Below, piece by piece: positions 36,788-46,043 of a stretch of DNA of 64,000 nt. The DNA comes from Nitrospirota bacterium. Lineage in GTDB: Bacteria; Nitrospirota; Nitrospiria; Nitrospirales; Nitrospiraceae. The notes beneath the pieces are model-generated. The model made no database searches. It saw nothing but the letters and a program-made list of their open reading frames with translations, and was not told where the DNA came from. A program made the translations under genes and the position numbers. How positions within the stretch are numbered: the stretch's first letter is position 1; each line of letters opens with the position of its first letter. The stretch lies in assembly GCA_030684575.1 (NCBI GenBank), contig JAUXVD010000021.1:28633-92632 (forward strand), read 5' to 3'.

Positions 36788-37162
36788 ATGACACACACGA
36801 CTCGCAACAAGGCCGATGTCGAATATGCGATTATGTTGGCCGTGCTGAACTTCCAAAAAGAGTTCATGCAATCGCACTATTCGCACATCCAGGTTCGGTT
36901 TCTTGAGAATTTGATCGAGGTGGACCTGACCAGAACCTCGCCGATTCCGGCAGAAGAGCGGCTCGCTCAATCCCAGGAAGGACGTACCCAGCTCAAACAG
37001 ATGCACCGGGCGTTGTTCAGCGCAGGACGGGATATGTTGAAGCAACAGCTTGAAGAGATACTCGGCAAAAAGATCTGTGAGATAGTCGCCGATCTTGAAC
37101 CACTTTCAGGGAAAAGCATGATCGTCATCAGGCTGGATGAAACAGCTGATAGCTCAGCTTGA
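36788..37162 (+). CDS. MpsC-like protein (DUF2294)
   Basis: A 124-residue soluble protein of the DUF2294 family: ADVEYAIMLAVLNFQKEFM, SHIQVRFLENLIEVDLTRTS, LAQSQEGRTQLKQMHRALF and CEIVADLEPLSGKSMIVIRL. The family is named after MpsC of Staphylococcus aureus, encoded with MpsA (DabB-like) and MpsB (DabA-like). Its presence about 8 kb from dabA2 therefore fits the carbon-transport theme. Its biochemical role is unknown; DUF2294 proteins also occur away from dab genes. Confidence 0.75.
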   Translation: MTHTTRNKADVEYAIMLAVLNFQKEFMQSHYSHIQVRFLENLIEVDLTRTSPIPAEERLAQSQEGRTQLKQMHRALFSAGRDMLKQQLEEILGKKICEIVADLEPLSGKSMIVIRLDETADSSA

Positions 37163-37538
37163 TTGTTCATAACCTTGATCTGCCTATTTCAACCCTCCTC
37201 TGCCGGCCGCCATCTCACTGTTACACCAATCATTGATGCCAGGTAGCGCCAAGTGCCCCGCCCGGTAAATCTAAACCAACGAGACCTGAGAAATTTCCCC
37301 GCTGACCATTTGGCAGCCCTGATAACCTGACGTTGCGCACCCCTTCAGGTGCGAAAAATGGTTACACACTGGCCCCACACCTACCCTAAGAACCCGTCAC
37401 CGGTAGCCGATGAAGCCCAGTAGTTCGTGGCGGTCTGATCCAGCCCCGTATGAGGTGGCAGAAAATACCGAACACCACGGCTTAGAATAATGCAAAAATT
37501 TCTTGGAACCGAGAACTAGCCCGAGGGGTCAACAGTGA
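37163..37538. other. Intergenic region left of the integrated element
   Basis: This stretch lies between the MpsC-like gene and the displaced att site. It holds a small hairpin (CGCACC-CCTTCA-GGTGCG, near 37336) and no gene that I can support. Before integration it would have lain just past the 3' end of tRNA-His. Confidence 0.35.
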
Positions 37539-37565
37539 GGTATGGGGTGAGTGACGGGTTTCGAA
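37539..37565 (+). repeat. att direct repeat, left copy (displaced tRNA-His 3' end)
   Basis: These 27 bp are identical to 50174-50200 and in the same orientation. They include the CCA end, acceptor strand and part of the T-arm of tRNA-His (GGTATGGGGTGAGTGACGGG at the left). It is the remnant expected after site-specific integration into a tRNA 3' end, 52 bp from the integrase stop. Confidence 0.85.
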
Positions 37566-37617
37566 GTGGGGATTTTCTGCCCCGCTTCAGCCAAATGACT
37601 CTTGCAGAATCAGGCAC

Positions 37618-38694
37618 TTAGCATACCGCCACTAACTCCCCTGTTTGTAACTGTGCTGCCGTTGTGTTTTCGCGTCTTGTCACTCTATCGAGCACCTCTG
37701 CTCCCGCTCTTAGGCTTTCCGAGTGATGATGCGCGTAGCGCATGACCATGGAAAGCGTCTTCCATCGGCCGAGCTTCTGCACAGTGTACAGATCCACCCC
37801 GGCTTGGACTAAGCGAGTCGCAAAGGTGTGCCGAAGGTCATGAAAGCGCAGGTGTCCAATGTTCGCCTTCTCGATTGCCGAGTGCAACCCTCGCAGCACG
37901 TTATTGATGAGGATGGCATTCCCTGTGGCGGTGAAGAAGACATACTTGGACGTGAGATGCCGAACCTTTGCCCTCTCCTTCAACACGTCAAGCGCTCGAA
38001 CATTTAACGGCAGCGTATCGATGCTCTTATTTTTCTGCTCTAGGATCGTGATGGTCCTTCGTGAAAAATCGACCTCAGGCCACTGGAGATGCAGCACTTC
38101 CCGATGACGTAGGCCGGTGCTGACAGCAAAAACAATCAGCTGCTGCAACCACGGAGGAGAAGCGGCGAGTAACCCTTCTTCTTCCTCCAGTGTCAGCCAC
38201 CGTGCCATGTGATTCCGCACCTTTTCTCTGGAGACTCGCTTCACGGGATTGTCCCTGACCAGCTCCCATTCTTTTACACAGAGGGTAAAAGCATGGCTCA
38301 TCAGGGTCAGCTCGTTATTGATGGTTTTCGGTGAGACTCCGTCTAGACGCCGCTTAGACTTGTAGTCCGCTATCAGCCTTGGTCTGATTGCTGACAACAT
38401 CATGTCTCCAAAAAACTCTGACAGACGGTCCCTCATCCCACGGTCGCGACGCTGAGAACTCAGCGCCTTATTTCTATCCGTGTGTTCTGTCAAATACCGC
38501 TCCATCATGTCACGAAACGTCGTGTCCTCACCCGGTAAGCGATCAAACCATTTGCCTTCAGCGATCTTCCCTAAGACACTGTGATAAATCCGTTCCGCTA
38601 ACTTCCGGTCCACAGTTTCCGTTGATTTCCGTGTCAACGTCCCGTTGTAGGTGAATCTCATCCACCAGACCGGGCCTCGTTTATACAGACCCAT
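37618..38694 (-). CDS. int: Tyrosine site-specific recombinase (integrase)
   Basis: A 358-residue tyrosine recombinase. It has an N-terminal arm-binding domain (YKRGPVWWMRFTYNG), a SAM-like core-binding domain (about 60-165) and a catalytic domain. The catalytic residues are visible in order: Arg in STGLRHREVL, Lys in EQKNKSID, His and Arg in FHDLRHTFATRL, Trp in LGRWKTLS and the nucleophile Tyr in VMRYAHHH. It lies 52 bp from the left att copy, the usual position for the enzyme that made it. Its start overlaps the upstream HTH gene by 14 bp. Confidence 0.93.
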   Translation of the reverse strand: MGLYKRGPVWWMRFTYNGTLTRKSTETVDRKLAERIYHSVLGKIAEGKWFDRLPGEDTTFRDMMERYLTEHTDRNKALSSQRRDRGMRDRLSEFFGDMMLSAIRPRLIADYKSKRRLDGVSPKTINNELTLMSHAFTLCVKEWELVRDNPVKRVSREKVRNHMARWLTLEEEEGLLAASPPWLQQLIVFAVSTGLRHREVLHLQWPEVDFSRRTITILEQKNKSIDTLPLNVRALDVLKERAKVRHLTSKYVFFTATGNAILINNVLRGLHSAIEKANIGHLRFHDLRHTFATRLVQAGVDLYTVQKLGRWKTLSMVMRYAHHHSESLRAGAEVLDRVTRRENTTAAQLQTGELVAVC

Positions 38695-38992
38695 TGGGGG
38701 TTACTCCTTTCTTTTCCCTGGGTCTGGTCTCCCGAGGCGGAGTATAAACATCTCGTTTCGCAGCCGCAATGAGACGCTCCACCTCGCTTTGGGGTTGAGG
38801 AGGTGAGGAAGGAGAGCCAGCTGTACCATGAGCAGGAGTAAAGGAATCTAGCCAATGATGAATCTCTTCCTGGTCAAACCGAATTAATCCGTGAATCTTG
38901 CGACAGGGGATTTTGCCTTGCGCTGCCCAGAGATAGAGCGTGGATGGCTTGATATTCAGCTGAGCCGAGAGGTCCTTGATCGTTAGCAGCAT
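38681..38992 (-). CDS. AlpA/excisionase-like HTH protein
   Basis: A 103-residue protein with an N-terminal winged MerR/AlpA-type helix-turn-helix: LTIKDLSAQLNIKPSTLYLW, then GKIPCRKIHGLIRFDQEEI. The tail is Pro/Ser-rich and basic. It overlaps the integrase gene and is probably the recombination directionality factor or an activator of the integrase. Confidence 0.8.
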   Translation of the reverse strand: MLLTIKDLSAQLNIKPSTLYLWAAQGKIPCRKIHGLIRFDQEEIHHWLDSFTPAHGTAGSPSSPPQPQSEVERLIAAAKRDVYTPPRETRPREKKGVTPNGSV

Positions 38993-39013
38993 GGCATCAC
39001 AGCAGGGGGAGTC

Positions 39014-40045
39014 TTACGACACCCCCTTCCCCCCCTGAAACGGTGCGCCCGCGTCACCGCCGGCGTCCTGATTAGAACTCGATGGTATCTCTTTCTTCAG
39101 CAGCCCCCGATGCTTATTGTTCCATCGGCGCTTCCCCGCAAGGATTTGCCGCTCCAACCAGGCGTGCCCCCCGGGATCTGCCGCATAGATAACGGCCAAC
39201 ATGGGAGCCACGGACTGACTGACCCAGCGCTTCACCTTGGGGAGGGTCTGGGCCTCCTTCTCCACGACGAGACGGCCCTTCTTGAACCCGTCGGTGAGCA
39301 GCAGCCACCAGTCAAGGAGTGGGGCCCGATACCGAAACTCGTCCTCCTCGTCTCGGGTGGTGTCTCGGAAATCGACATATCCTCGTAGCACCCCGACGAT
39401 GAATTCGAGCCAGTCGGTGTCCTCCAGGTAGGACAGGACCTGTCCACAGACCTGGGCGCGGTCCTTTTTCAACTCCAACTCCCACCGGATGCCGTAGTCC
39501 TGCCAATCCTCTCGCTGTTTGGCCTGACTCTCCAGACGCTTGTCATAGATGCGCAGCATCGTTTGACTCTGAGGACTGCCGAGATAGAGGGTCTCTCCGC
39601 TGGGCGTGTCTTTATGGATGGACCTGGATGAAATGCGCTGCATCCGGTCAGCTCGGGTGACACACTGACCGGCTTCAATGGCCTGTCTGATCGTCGAGAG
39701 TGGGACATAGCTGTTCCGATCATCGAGCGCACAATCGAGGCGTGTCAGGTGACCCTCTTGCTTCAGAATCCATTGGAGGACCGTCCGGACCTTCTCCGTG
39801 GGCCAAGGGGCCACAATGCCAGCGGAGAGATCGACATGGACTTCGAAGGGCGCACGGGGCGCGCCAGTACCCAGTTTGCCCACCCCCCGGCTAGCACTCG
39901 TGGTGATCCAGGACGCGGGATAGCCGCGAAAACCGGTTTGGCCCTTGGTCCAGTCCCCTCCGAGCATCTGCATCGTGTCCTGGAGGGAGCCTGCCGGCAA
40001 GGTGAAGGCGAGCCAATCTATGGTGAGGGTGAAGGGGGAACTCAT
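39014..40045 (-). CDS. Replication initiation factor (Rep_trans-like)
   Basis: A 343-residue protein resembling the replication initiation factor family found on rolling-circle plasmids, phages and integrative elements. It has a start typical of the group (LTIDWLAFTLP), then the Asp-containing LTRLDCALDDR, TLYLGSPQSQTMLRIYDKRLESQ and WELELKKDRA, followed by a variable C-terminus. Such proteins nick or melt an origin on the element. It overlaps the next HTH gene by 4 bp. No separate double-strand origin could be picked out. Confidence 0.75.
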   Translation of the reverse strand: MSSPFTLTIDWLAFTLPAGSLQDTMQMLGGDWTKGQTGFRGYPASWITTSASRGVGKLGTGAPRAPFEVHVDLSAGIVAPWPTEKVRTVLQWILKQEGHLTRLDCALDDRNSYVPLSTIRQAIEAGQCVTRADRMQRISSRSIHKDTPSGETLYLGSPQSQTMLRIYDKRLESQAKQREDWQDYGIRWELELKKDRAQVCGQVLSYLEDTDWLEFIVGVLRGYVDFRDTTRDEEDEFRYRAPLLDWWLLLTDGFKKGRLVVEKEAQTLPKVKRWVSQSVAPMLAVIYAADPGGHAWLERQILAGKRRWNNKHRGLLKKEIPSSSNQDAGGDAGAPFQGGKGVS

Positions 40046-40341
40046 CGAATCCGTAGACCTCCTGTAATGATCCCTGTGGGTAGTGCCCCCGTGTTACCAG
40101 ACGGGGGCGTGTCGTCCTGCGCGCGGCCGGCGGTGCCGTCCGGCGCGCGGGACGAGCATGGCCCATACTTGGCCTCCGCGTTCCGCTGCATACACGTGAT
40201 TGCTTTGTGGAGATCAAACCGTAACGCGGTCCTGACCCGTGTCGCCGGAATCTCACCTTTGCGAACTGCCCGCCGGATGGTATCCGTGCTCACGCCCATG
40301 AAGGCCGCGAGTTCCTTGATCGAAAAATTCGTTGTTTTCAT
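40042..40341 (-). CDS. Small HTH DNA-binding protein of the element
   Basis: A 99-residue protein with an excisionase-type helix-turn-helix (FSIKELAAFMGVSTDTIRRA, then GEIPATRVRTALRFDLHKAI). The disordered tail carries Pro/Gly/Thr. The start used follows GGAGCG and gives the family's usual beginning; an in-frame ATG at 40437 would add 32 atypical residues. It is the first gene of the int-alpA-rep unit and may regulate it. Confidence 0.75.
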   Translation of the reverse strand: MKTTNFSIKELAAFMGVSTDTIRRAVRKGEIPATRVRTALRFDLHKAITCMQRNAEAKYGPCSSRAPDGTAGRAQDDTPPSGNTGALPTGIITGGLRIR

Positions 40342-41104
40342 GCGCGCTCCTTGGTTGTTGAACGTGACCCCACGATAACGCCGGAGACTCCGTCTGGGAA
40401 TTAGGCAGATATAGGCAGTTGTGTGCTCTCGGCGCATTTCATCGCGCTCAGATGATCAAGGCTGCATCCGCTCAGCGTGATAAGGAGCGTAGACCAAAGA
40501 GGGGGAGAATGGAATTAGGCAGCTGAGGACTGGTTAGGCCAGGAGGGGACAGTGAGGGACAGAATTCAACGGTCACCATCGGGAGCACAGATTGACGTTT
40601 TTATTGGAAAGAGCACGAGATCGCTCGTGTAGGGATATGTAGCCGCCCATAGTCCTGAATCAGGTTGCTACTACACCACACCCAACTCGATGCGAATGGC
40701 CGGACACGGCCAGGTTGCGACAGTCGCTAAGGCAAGCTCCGCGCCGGAAAGCTGCCGTTCATGCGATTGTGTTTGTTTCGTGCTCAACTCTACCTCATTC
40801 CAGTCAACTCCAGCCAAAGCTCAGATTTCCCGCTACGCTTGGCTGAAGTAGGTCTGAGTCGGCTGGGGGAGGGTCGTAGAACACCCGCTTATCGGCGACC
40901 ACAAAACCTGCCGAAATGTCTTCCTGTAAGTTCTCGAAAGTGGGCTATCTCCGGTTTCATTCATACACCTAACTCGCTGTCTTTGAAACCGGCAGCAGCC
41001 CAGTCACAACGGCCACGATGGCGTGCGGGTTGTCGTCGTTGTCGATAAGGCATCGTCGACAGACTGTCGAATCAGGAGAAACCTGTTCCGGATGCTCCGC
41101 AGTC
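40342..41104. other. Divergent intergenic region inside the element
   Basis: This stretch of about 760 bp separates the minus-strand recombination/replication genes from the plus-strand kdp operon. It probably holds the promoter of the HTH-rep-int unit and perhaps the replication origin. I see short inverted repeats (AGCCAAAGC / GCTTGGCT near 40815-40845) but no supported gene. Confidence 0.4.
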
Positions 41105-41121
41105 TTTACACCGTTTTTACA
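41105..41121 (+). promoter_or_regulatory. KdpE binding site upstream of kdp operon
   Basis: TTTACA-CCGTT-TTTACA is a direct repeat with 11-bp period. The E. coli KdpE box is also two TTTAtA/TTTACA half-sites separated by five bases. It lies 83 bp before the first small kdp reading frame, and the cognate regulator gene is at 48789. Confidence 0.75.
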
Positions 41122-41203
41122 TCCTGCGGTCTATTGTGAATGCGGACCAGTAGAGAAAGACATACTGGAAACATTTCCTTTAGCGTCAATTAGGAGCCTG
41201 CAT

Positions 41204-41284
41204 ATGGATCTCATGTACCTGACCATCGCCGCCACGTTTTTTCTGCTAACCGGCTGGCTCATCTCGGCGCTGGAGCGACTATAA
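41204..41284 (+). CDS. Single-pass 26-residue peptide ahead of kdpF
   Basis: A 26-residue reading frame encoding one membrane helix (LTIAATFFLLTGWLISALERL), with ribosome site TAGGAG about 9 bp before its ATG. It lies 12 bp before kdpF. Similar tiny membrane peptides precede kdpF in other bacteria as I recall them. It may be an extra KdpF-like stabilising subunit. Confidence 0.65.
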   Translation: MDLMYLTIAATFFLLTGWLISALERL

Positions 41285-41296
41285 AGGGGGACGGCT

Positions 41297-41386
41297 ATGA
41301 ATGCGATGTATGTGCTCGGTGGAATACTGTCGTTGGGATTGTTGATCTATCTCATGGTCGCGTTGCTGAAACCGGAGTGGTTCTAA
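41297..41386 (+). CDS. kdpF: Potassium-transporting ATPase subunit KdpF
   Basis: A 29-residue single-helix peptide (MYVLGGILSLGLLIYLMVAL, ending LLKPEWF), the normal length and C-terminal pattern of KdpF. It stabilises the KdpABC complex in the inner membrane. The stop overlaps the kdpA start (TAATG). Confidence 0.85.
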   Translation: MNAMYVLGGILSLGLLIYLMVALLKPEWF

Positions 41387-43191
41387 TGACGATCAACGGC
41401 CTGGTTCAAATCGGACTGTACTTTATCGTGCTGCTCGCGCTGGTCAAGCCAGTGGGTTGGTATATGGCCCGAGTGTACGAAGGCCAACCCTGTGGGCTCG
41501 ACCGGCTGGTGGGCCCTCTTGAGAGGCTGGTGTATCGCCTGTGCGGAGTGCGGTGCACCGAGGAGATGAGTTGGAAGACCTATGCCGTCGCGATGCTTCT
41601 GTTCAACGGCGCCGGGCTCTTGGTCCTCTATGCGTTACAGCGCTGGCAGGGATTCTTCCCATTCAATCCGCAGGGATTTGGCGCCGTGGCTCCTGATCTC
41701 GCGTTCAACACCGCCGCGAGTTTCGTGACCAACACGAACTGGCAGGCCTATGGAGGCGAAGCGACGTTGAGTTATCTCACTCAGATGCTCGGGCTCACGG
41801 TCCAGAATTTCGTGTCTGCGGCGACAGGGATGGCGATTCTGGTCGCGCTGATTCGCGGCTTGGCGCGTCGGACCTCGGAGACCATTGGGAATTTCTGGGT
41901 CGATTTGACCCGCAGCACCCTCTATATCCTGCTACCTCTTTCCGCCATCATCGCCCTGATCCTGGTGTCACAGGGAACGGTCCAGACTTTTGGAGCCTAT
42001 CACACGGCTGCGCTGGCTCAGCCCGTGACGTATGACAAGCCGCTCACCGATTCAACAGGGCAGGCCATCCTGGACGAGAAGGGCCAACCGAAGACTGAAT
42101 CAACAATAGCGGCCGAGCAGATCTTGGCCGTTGGGCCCGCTGCATCGCAGGTCGCGATTAAGCATCTGGGGACCAACGGCGGCGGGTTCTTTAATGCCAA
42201 TGCGGCCCATCCGTACGAAAGCCCCACACCCCTGACGGACTTCCTCCTCCTGCTCGCTGAGACCTTAATCGCCGCATCCTTGACATATACGTTCGGCAAG
42301 ATGGTTGGCGACACGCGTCAGGGTTGGGCGCTCCTTGCCGCGATGCTCAGCGTGCTCGCTCTCTTCATTCTCGGGGCCTATTGGGCGGAGTTGGCGGGAA
42401 ATCCTCGCATCGCCACGTTGGGCATCGATCAAGCCGCCAGCAACGCGCAGCCTGGCGGCAATATGGAGGGCAAGGAAGTCCGCTTCGGCGTCGCCCGCTC
42501 GGCGCTCTTTGCCACCGCGACGACTGCCACCTCGACCGGAGCCGTGAACTCGATGCACGATTCCTTTACCCCGCTCGGTGGTTTGGTCCCGCTCTTAATG
42601 ATGCAATTCGGCGAGGTGATTTTGGGCGGAGTCGGCTCCGGGCTCTACGGCATGGTGGTCTTTGCGATCATCGCCGTCTTCGTGGCCGGCTTGATGGTGG
42701 GACGCACGCCGGAATATCTGGGCAAGAAGATCGAACCCTATGAGATGAAGATGGCCTCCCTGTTGATTCTGATCATGCCGATGGTGGTCCTCGGTTTCAC
42801 GGCCGTGGCGTCGGTGACAGGCGCTGGCACCAGCTCGATTTTGAACCCGGGCCCCCATGGGTTCAGTGAGATGCTCTATGCCTATAGTTCGATGGGGAAT
42901 AATAACGGCAGCGCGTTCGGTGGACTGAATGTCAACACACCCTTCTACAACCTCACCGGCGGGATCGCGATGCTGATCTCCCGCTTCTGGTTGGCGATTC
43001 CCACGTTGGCCTTGGCCGGCGCGCTGGCCAGGAAGAAACTTGTGCCGGCTGGCCCAGGAACCCTGCCGACCCATACGCCGCTGTTTGTCGTGCTGCTGAT
43101 CGGTGTCGTCGTGTTGGTGGGAGCCCTGACCTTCGTGCCTGCACTGGCCCTGGGTCCAATCGTAGAACATATCCTGATGGTGAGCCGATAA
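41386..43191 (+). CDS. kdpA: Potassium-transporting ATPase subunit KdpA
   Basis: A 601-residue inner-membrane channel subunit of the high-affinity K+ pump. All four selectivity-filter regions are visible: [40 protein letters not shown] and [12 protein letters not shown]. The start at 41386 overlaps the kdpF stop. It is the second gene of the kdpFABC unit behind the KdpE box. Confidence 0.97.
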   Translation: MTINGLVQIGLYFIVLLALVKPVGWYMARVYEGQPCGLDRLVGPLERLVYRLCGVRCTEEMSWKTYAVAMLLFNGAGLLVLYALQRWQGFFPFNPQGFGAVAPDLAFNTAASFVTNTNWQAYGGEATLSYLTQMLGLTVQNFVSAATGMAILVALIRGLARRTSETIGNFWVDLTRSTLYILLPLSAIIALILVSQGTVQTFGAYHTAALAQPVTYDKPLTDSTGQAILDEKGQPKTESTIAAEQILAVGPAASQVAIKHLGTNGGGFFNANAAHPYESPTPLTDFLLLLAETLIAASLTYTFGKMVGDTRQGWALLAAMLSVLALFILGAYWAELAGNPRIATLGIDQAASNAQPGGNMEGKEVRFGVARSALFATATTATSTGAVNSMHDSFTPLGGLVPLLMMQFGEVILGGVGSGLYGMVVFAIIAVFVAGLMVGRTPEYLGKKIEPYEMKMASLLILIMPMVVLGFTAVASVTGAGTSSILNPGPHGFSEMLYAYSSMGNNNGSAFGGLNVNTPFYNLTGGIAMLISRFWLAIPTLALAGALARKKLVPAGPGTLPTHTPLFVVLLIGVVVLVGALTFVPALALGPIVEHILMVSR

Positions 43192-43216
43192 CAGCGCTGG
43201 AGTGGAGGATGTTGAG

Positions 43217-45301
43217 ATGACAACGCAAGATAAGAAAAGGTCATTGTTCGATCCTAGGATTATGCGACGAGCGCTGCTGGAATCCTTCCGGAAGCTGCAT
43301 CCGCGCCACCAAATTCGCAATCCGGTCATGTTCGTGGTCGCGGTCGGGAGTGTGCTGACGACCGTCCTGTTCTTCCAGGCACTGTTCGGGACAGGCGAAG
43401 CGCCGGTCTGGTTCATCCTCGCCGTCTCGCTCTGGCTTTGGTTCACCGTGCTGTTCGCGAACTTTGCCGAAGCGATGGCGGAAGGGCGCGGAAAGGCGCA
43501 GGCGGAATCGCTGCGCAGTTCGCGGCGTGAAATGAACGCGAAAAAACTAGGCGAGCCTGAGTCCGGCGACCAGTATCTCAGCGTTCCCTCCTCCGTGGTC
43601 CCCGCGAGTACCTTGAAGCGGGGAGACGTCGTGTTGGTGGAGGCAGGGGATTTTATCCCCTGCGACGGAGAGGTCATGCAAGGCATCGCCTCGGTGAACG
43701 AAAGTGCCATCACCGGTGAAAGCGCCCCTGTCATTCGTGAGAGCGGCGATCGGAGCGCTGTGACGGGCGGCACACGCGTCCTGTCGGACTGGCTGGTCAT
43801 ACGGGTCACGGCCAACCCAGGAGAGACATTTCTGGACCGGATGATTGCGATGGTCGAGGGGGCCAAGCGCCAAAAGACGCCGAATGAGATCGCGCTGAAC
43901 ATTCTGTTGGCAGCGCTGACAGTCATCTTCCTTTTGGCGACGGCCACATTGCTTCCCTTTTCGCTCTACAGCGTGCAGGCGGCAGGACAGGGGGCTCCTG
44001 TCACGGTGACGGTCCTGGTTGCGTTGCTGGTCTGTCTGATCCCGACGACGATCGGAGGATTGCTCTCTGCCATCGGCATTGCGGGGATGGATCGCATGGT
44101 GCAGGCGAATGTCATCGCCATGTCGGGAAAGGCGGTCGAAGCGGCGGGCGATGTGGATGTATTGCTCCTCGATAAAACCGGCACCATTACATTGGGGAAT
44201 CGGCAAGCGACCGAGTTCCTTCCGGCCGACGGAGTGAGCGATCAGGCGCTGGCCGATGCGGCCCAGCTCTCGTCGCTGGCGGATGAGACACCGGAAGGAC
44301 GCAGTATCGTCGTCCTGGCCAAGGAACAGTATGGATTGCGTGCGCGCGACATTCACGAGTTAGGCGCGACATTCATTCCCTTTACGGCTCAAACGAGGAT
44401 GAGCGGCGTCAATTTGAACGGGCGGGAAATACGCAAGGGGTCTGATGGCGCAATCGAAGCCTATGTGACGGAACGGGGTGGGCATTTTTCTCAAGCGGTC
44501 CGTTTACACGTGGAGACCATTGCGAAGCAGGGGGGTACCCCGCTGGTCGTGGCGGAGGGGCCGAAAGTGCTGGGCGTGATCTACCTGAAAGATATCATCA
44601 AGGGCGGGATCAAAGAGCGGTTTGCCGAATTGCGACGGATGGGGATTAAGACCGTGATGATCACCGGCGACAATCCGCAGACTGCGGCGGCCGTGGCTGC
44701 GGAGGCTGGTGTGGACGATTTCCTGGCGCAGGCCACGCCGGAAGCCAAACTCAAGCTGATTCGCGAGATGCAGGCCGGCGGACGGCTCGTCGCGATGACG
44801 GGAGATGGGACGAACGACGCGCCGGCCCTCGCTCAGGCAGACGTCGCCGTGGCCATGAATACCGGCACGCAAGCCGCCAAGGAAGCCGGAAACCTCGTTG
44901 ACCTGGATTCAAATCCGACCAAGCTCATCGAAATCGTGGAAATCGGCAAGCAGCTCTTGATGACCCGAGGGGCGTTGACCACGTTTAGCATTGCCAATGA
45001 TGTGGCGAAGTATTTCGCGATCATTCCCGCAGCCTTCGCCTCGACCTATCCTGCGCTCAGCGTGCTCAATATTATGGGACTGGCGACGCCGGCTAGTGCC
45101 GTATTGTCGGCCGTGATATTTAACGCGCTGATTATCATCGTCCTCATTCCTCTCGCCCTCCGTGGTATCCGGTATCAACCGATCGGCGCCGCGTTGCTGC
45201 TTCGCCGGCATCTCCTGGTCTACGGGTTAGGCGGGATCATTGTCCCCTTCGTGGGCATCAAGCTCATCGATATGTTGCTTATCGCTCTGCATTTAGTCTG
45301 A
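43217..45301 (+). CDS. kdpB: Potassium-transporting ATPase ATP-binding subunit KdpB
   Basis: A 694-residue P-type ATPase subunit. It has the phosphorylation site DKTGT with D319, the actuator motif [18 protein letters not shown] and the hinge [22 protein letters not shown]. It hydrolyses ATP to drive K+ passed from KdpA. The ATG follows GGAGG and gives the usual start; an in-frame ATG at 43202 lies in the ribosome site. Confidence 0.97.
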   Translation: MTTQDKKRSLFDPRIMRRALLESFRKLHPRHQIRNPVMFVVAVGSVLTTVLFFQALFGTGEAPVWFILAVSLWLWFTVLFANFAEAMAEGRGKAQAESLRSSRREMNAKKLGEPESGDQYLSVPSSVVPASTLKRGDVVLVEAGDFIPCDGEVMQGIASVNESAITGESAPVIRESGDRSAVTGGTRVLSDWLVIRVTANPGETFLDRMIAMVEGAKRQKTPNEIALNILLAALTVIFLLATATLLPFSLYSVQAAGQGAPVTVTVLVALLVCLIPTTIGGLLSAIGIAGMDRMVQANVIAMSGKAVEAAGDVDVLLLDKTGTITLGNRQATEFLPADGVSDQALADAAQLSSLADETPEGRSIVVLAKEQYGLRARDIHELGATFIPFTAQTRMSGVNLNGREIRKGSDGAIEAYVTERGGHFSQAVRLHVETIAKQGGTPLVVAEGPKVLGVIYLKDIIKGGIKERFAELRRMGIKTVMITGDNPQTAAAVAAEAGVDDFLAQATPEAKLKLIREMQAGGRLVAMTGDGTNDAPALAQADVAVAMNTGTQAAKEAGNLVDLDSNPTKLIEIVEIGKQLLMTRGALTTFSIANDVAKYFAIIPAAFASTYPALSVLNIMGLATPASAVLSAVIFNALIIIVLIPLALRGIRYQPIGAALLLRRHLLVYGLGGIIVPFVGIKLIDMLLIALHLV

Positions 45302-45311
45302 GGAGGTATCT

Positions 45312-45887
45312 ATGCGGACCCAACTTCGCCCAGCTTTGCTGATTCTCATGGCCCTGACCCTCATCACCGGGTTCCTCTACCCGCTCGTGATCACAGGGGT
45401 CGCGCAGGTGCTGTTCCCGAGGCAGGCCAATGGCAGTCTGATCCTGATCGCCGGCAAGCCGGTCGGATCTTCGCTGATCGGCCAGCCATTCGACGCGCCG
45501 AAGTATTTTTGGGGTCGTCCTTCTGCCACGGCACCGTTTCCCTATAATGCCGACGCTTCGTCCGGCTCTAATCTGGGCCCGACCAATGACGCGCTGATGA
45601 AAGCCGTGCAGACTCGGATCGATGCGCTCAAGGCCGTCGATCCGGACAATTCTCTTCCCCTCCCGGTGGATTTGGTCACCGCTTCGGGGAGCGGTCTCGA
45701 TCCGCATATCAGTCCCGCCTCAGCGGCATACCAGGTGGCACGCGTCGCGCGCGTCCGAGGGATGGAAGAAGGCGTCGTCCTCCGACTGGTCTCTCAGCAT
45801 ACGGAAGGCCGTCAGTTGGGGATTCTCGGAGAACCCAGGGTAAACGTGTTGGCACTGAATCTGGCACTGGATACTCACGTGAAATAG
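45312..45887 (+). CDS. kdpC: Potassium-transporting ATPase subunit KdpC
   Basis: A 191-residue periplasmic-facing subunit with one N-terminal membrane helix ([20 protein letters not shown]). Family motifs are [51 protein letters not shown] and the end [10 protein letters not shown]. It follows kdpB by 10 bp with the ribosome site GAGGAGG and completes the pump. Confidence 0.96.
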   Translation: MRTQLRPALLILMALTLITGFLYPLVITGVAQVLFPRQANGSLILIAGKPVGSSLIGQPFDAPKYFWGRPSATAPFPYNADASSGSNLGPTNDALMKAVQTRIDALKAVDPDNSLPLPVDLVTASGSGLDPHISPASAAYQVARVARVRGMEEGVVLRLVSQHTEGRQLGILGEPRVNVLALNLALDTHVK

Positions 45888-46043
45888 AACCACTCGTACG
45901 ATCATTCCTGGCACTAAGGACCAACTGTGCTCGGACTGTCGTACAACAGCAAGAGCTCTCGTTGACCGATTTCAGCATCTCTTCTACACTGATACGAATG
46001 TTCCAATCCGCATGAACTCCATGTCACCGCTCACATACATCCG

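Noticed and set aside
40761..41048. 95-codon ORF upstream of the kdp operon
   Set aside because: No ribosome site, no recognisable domain, and composition of a chance ORF.
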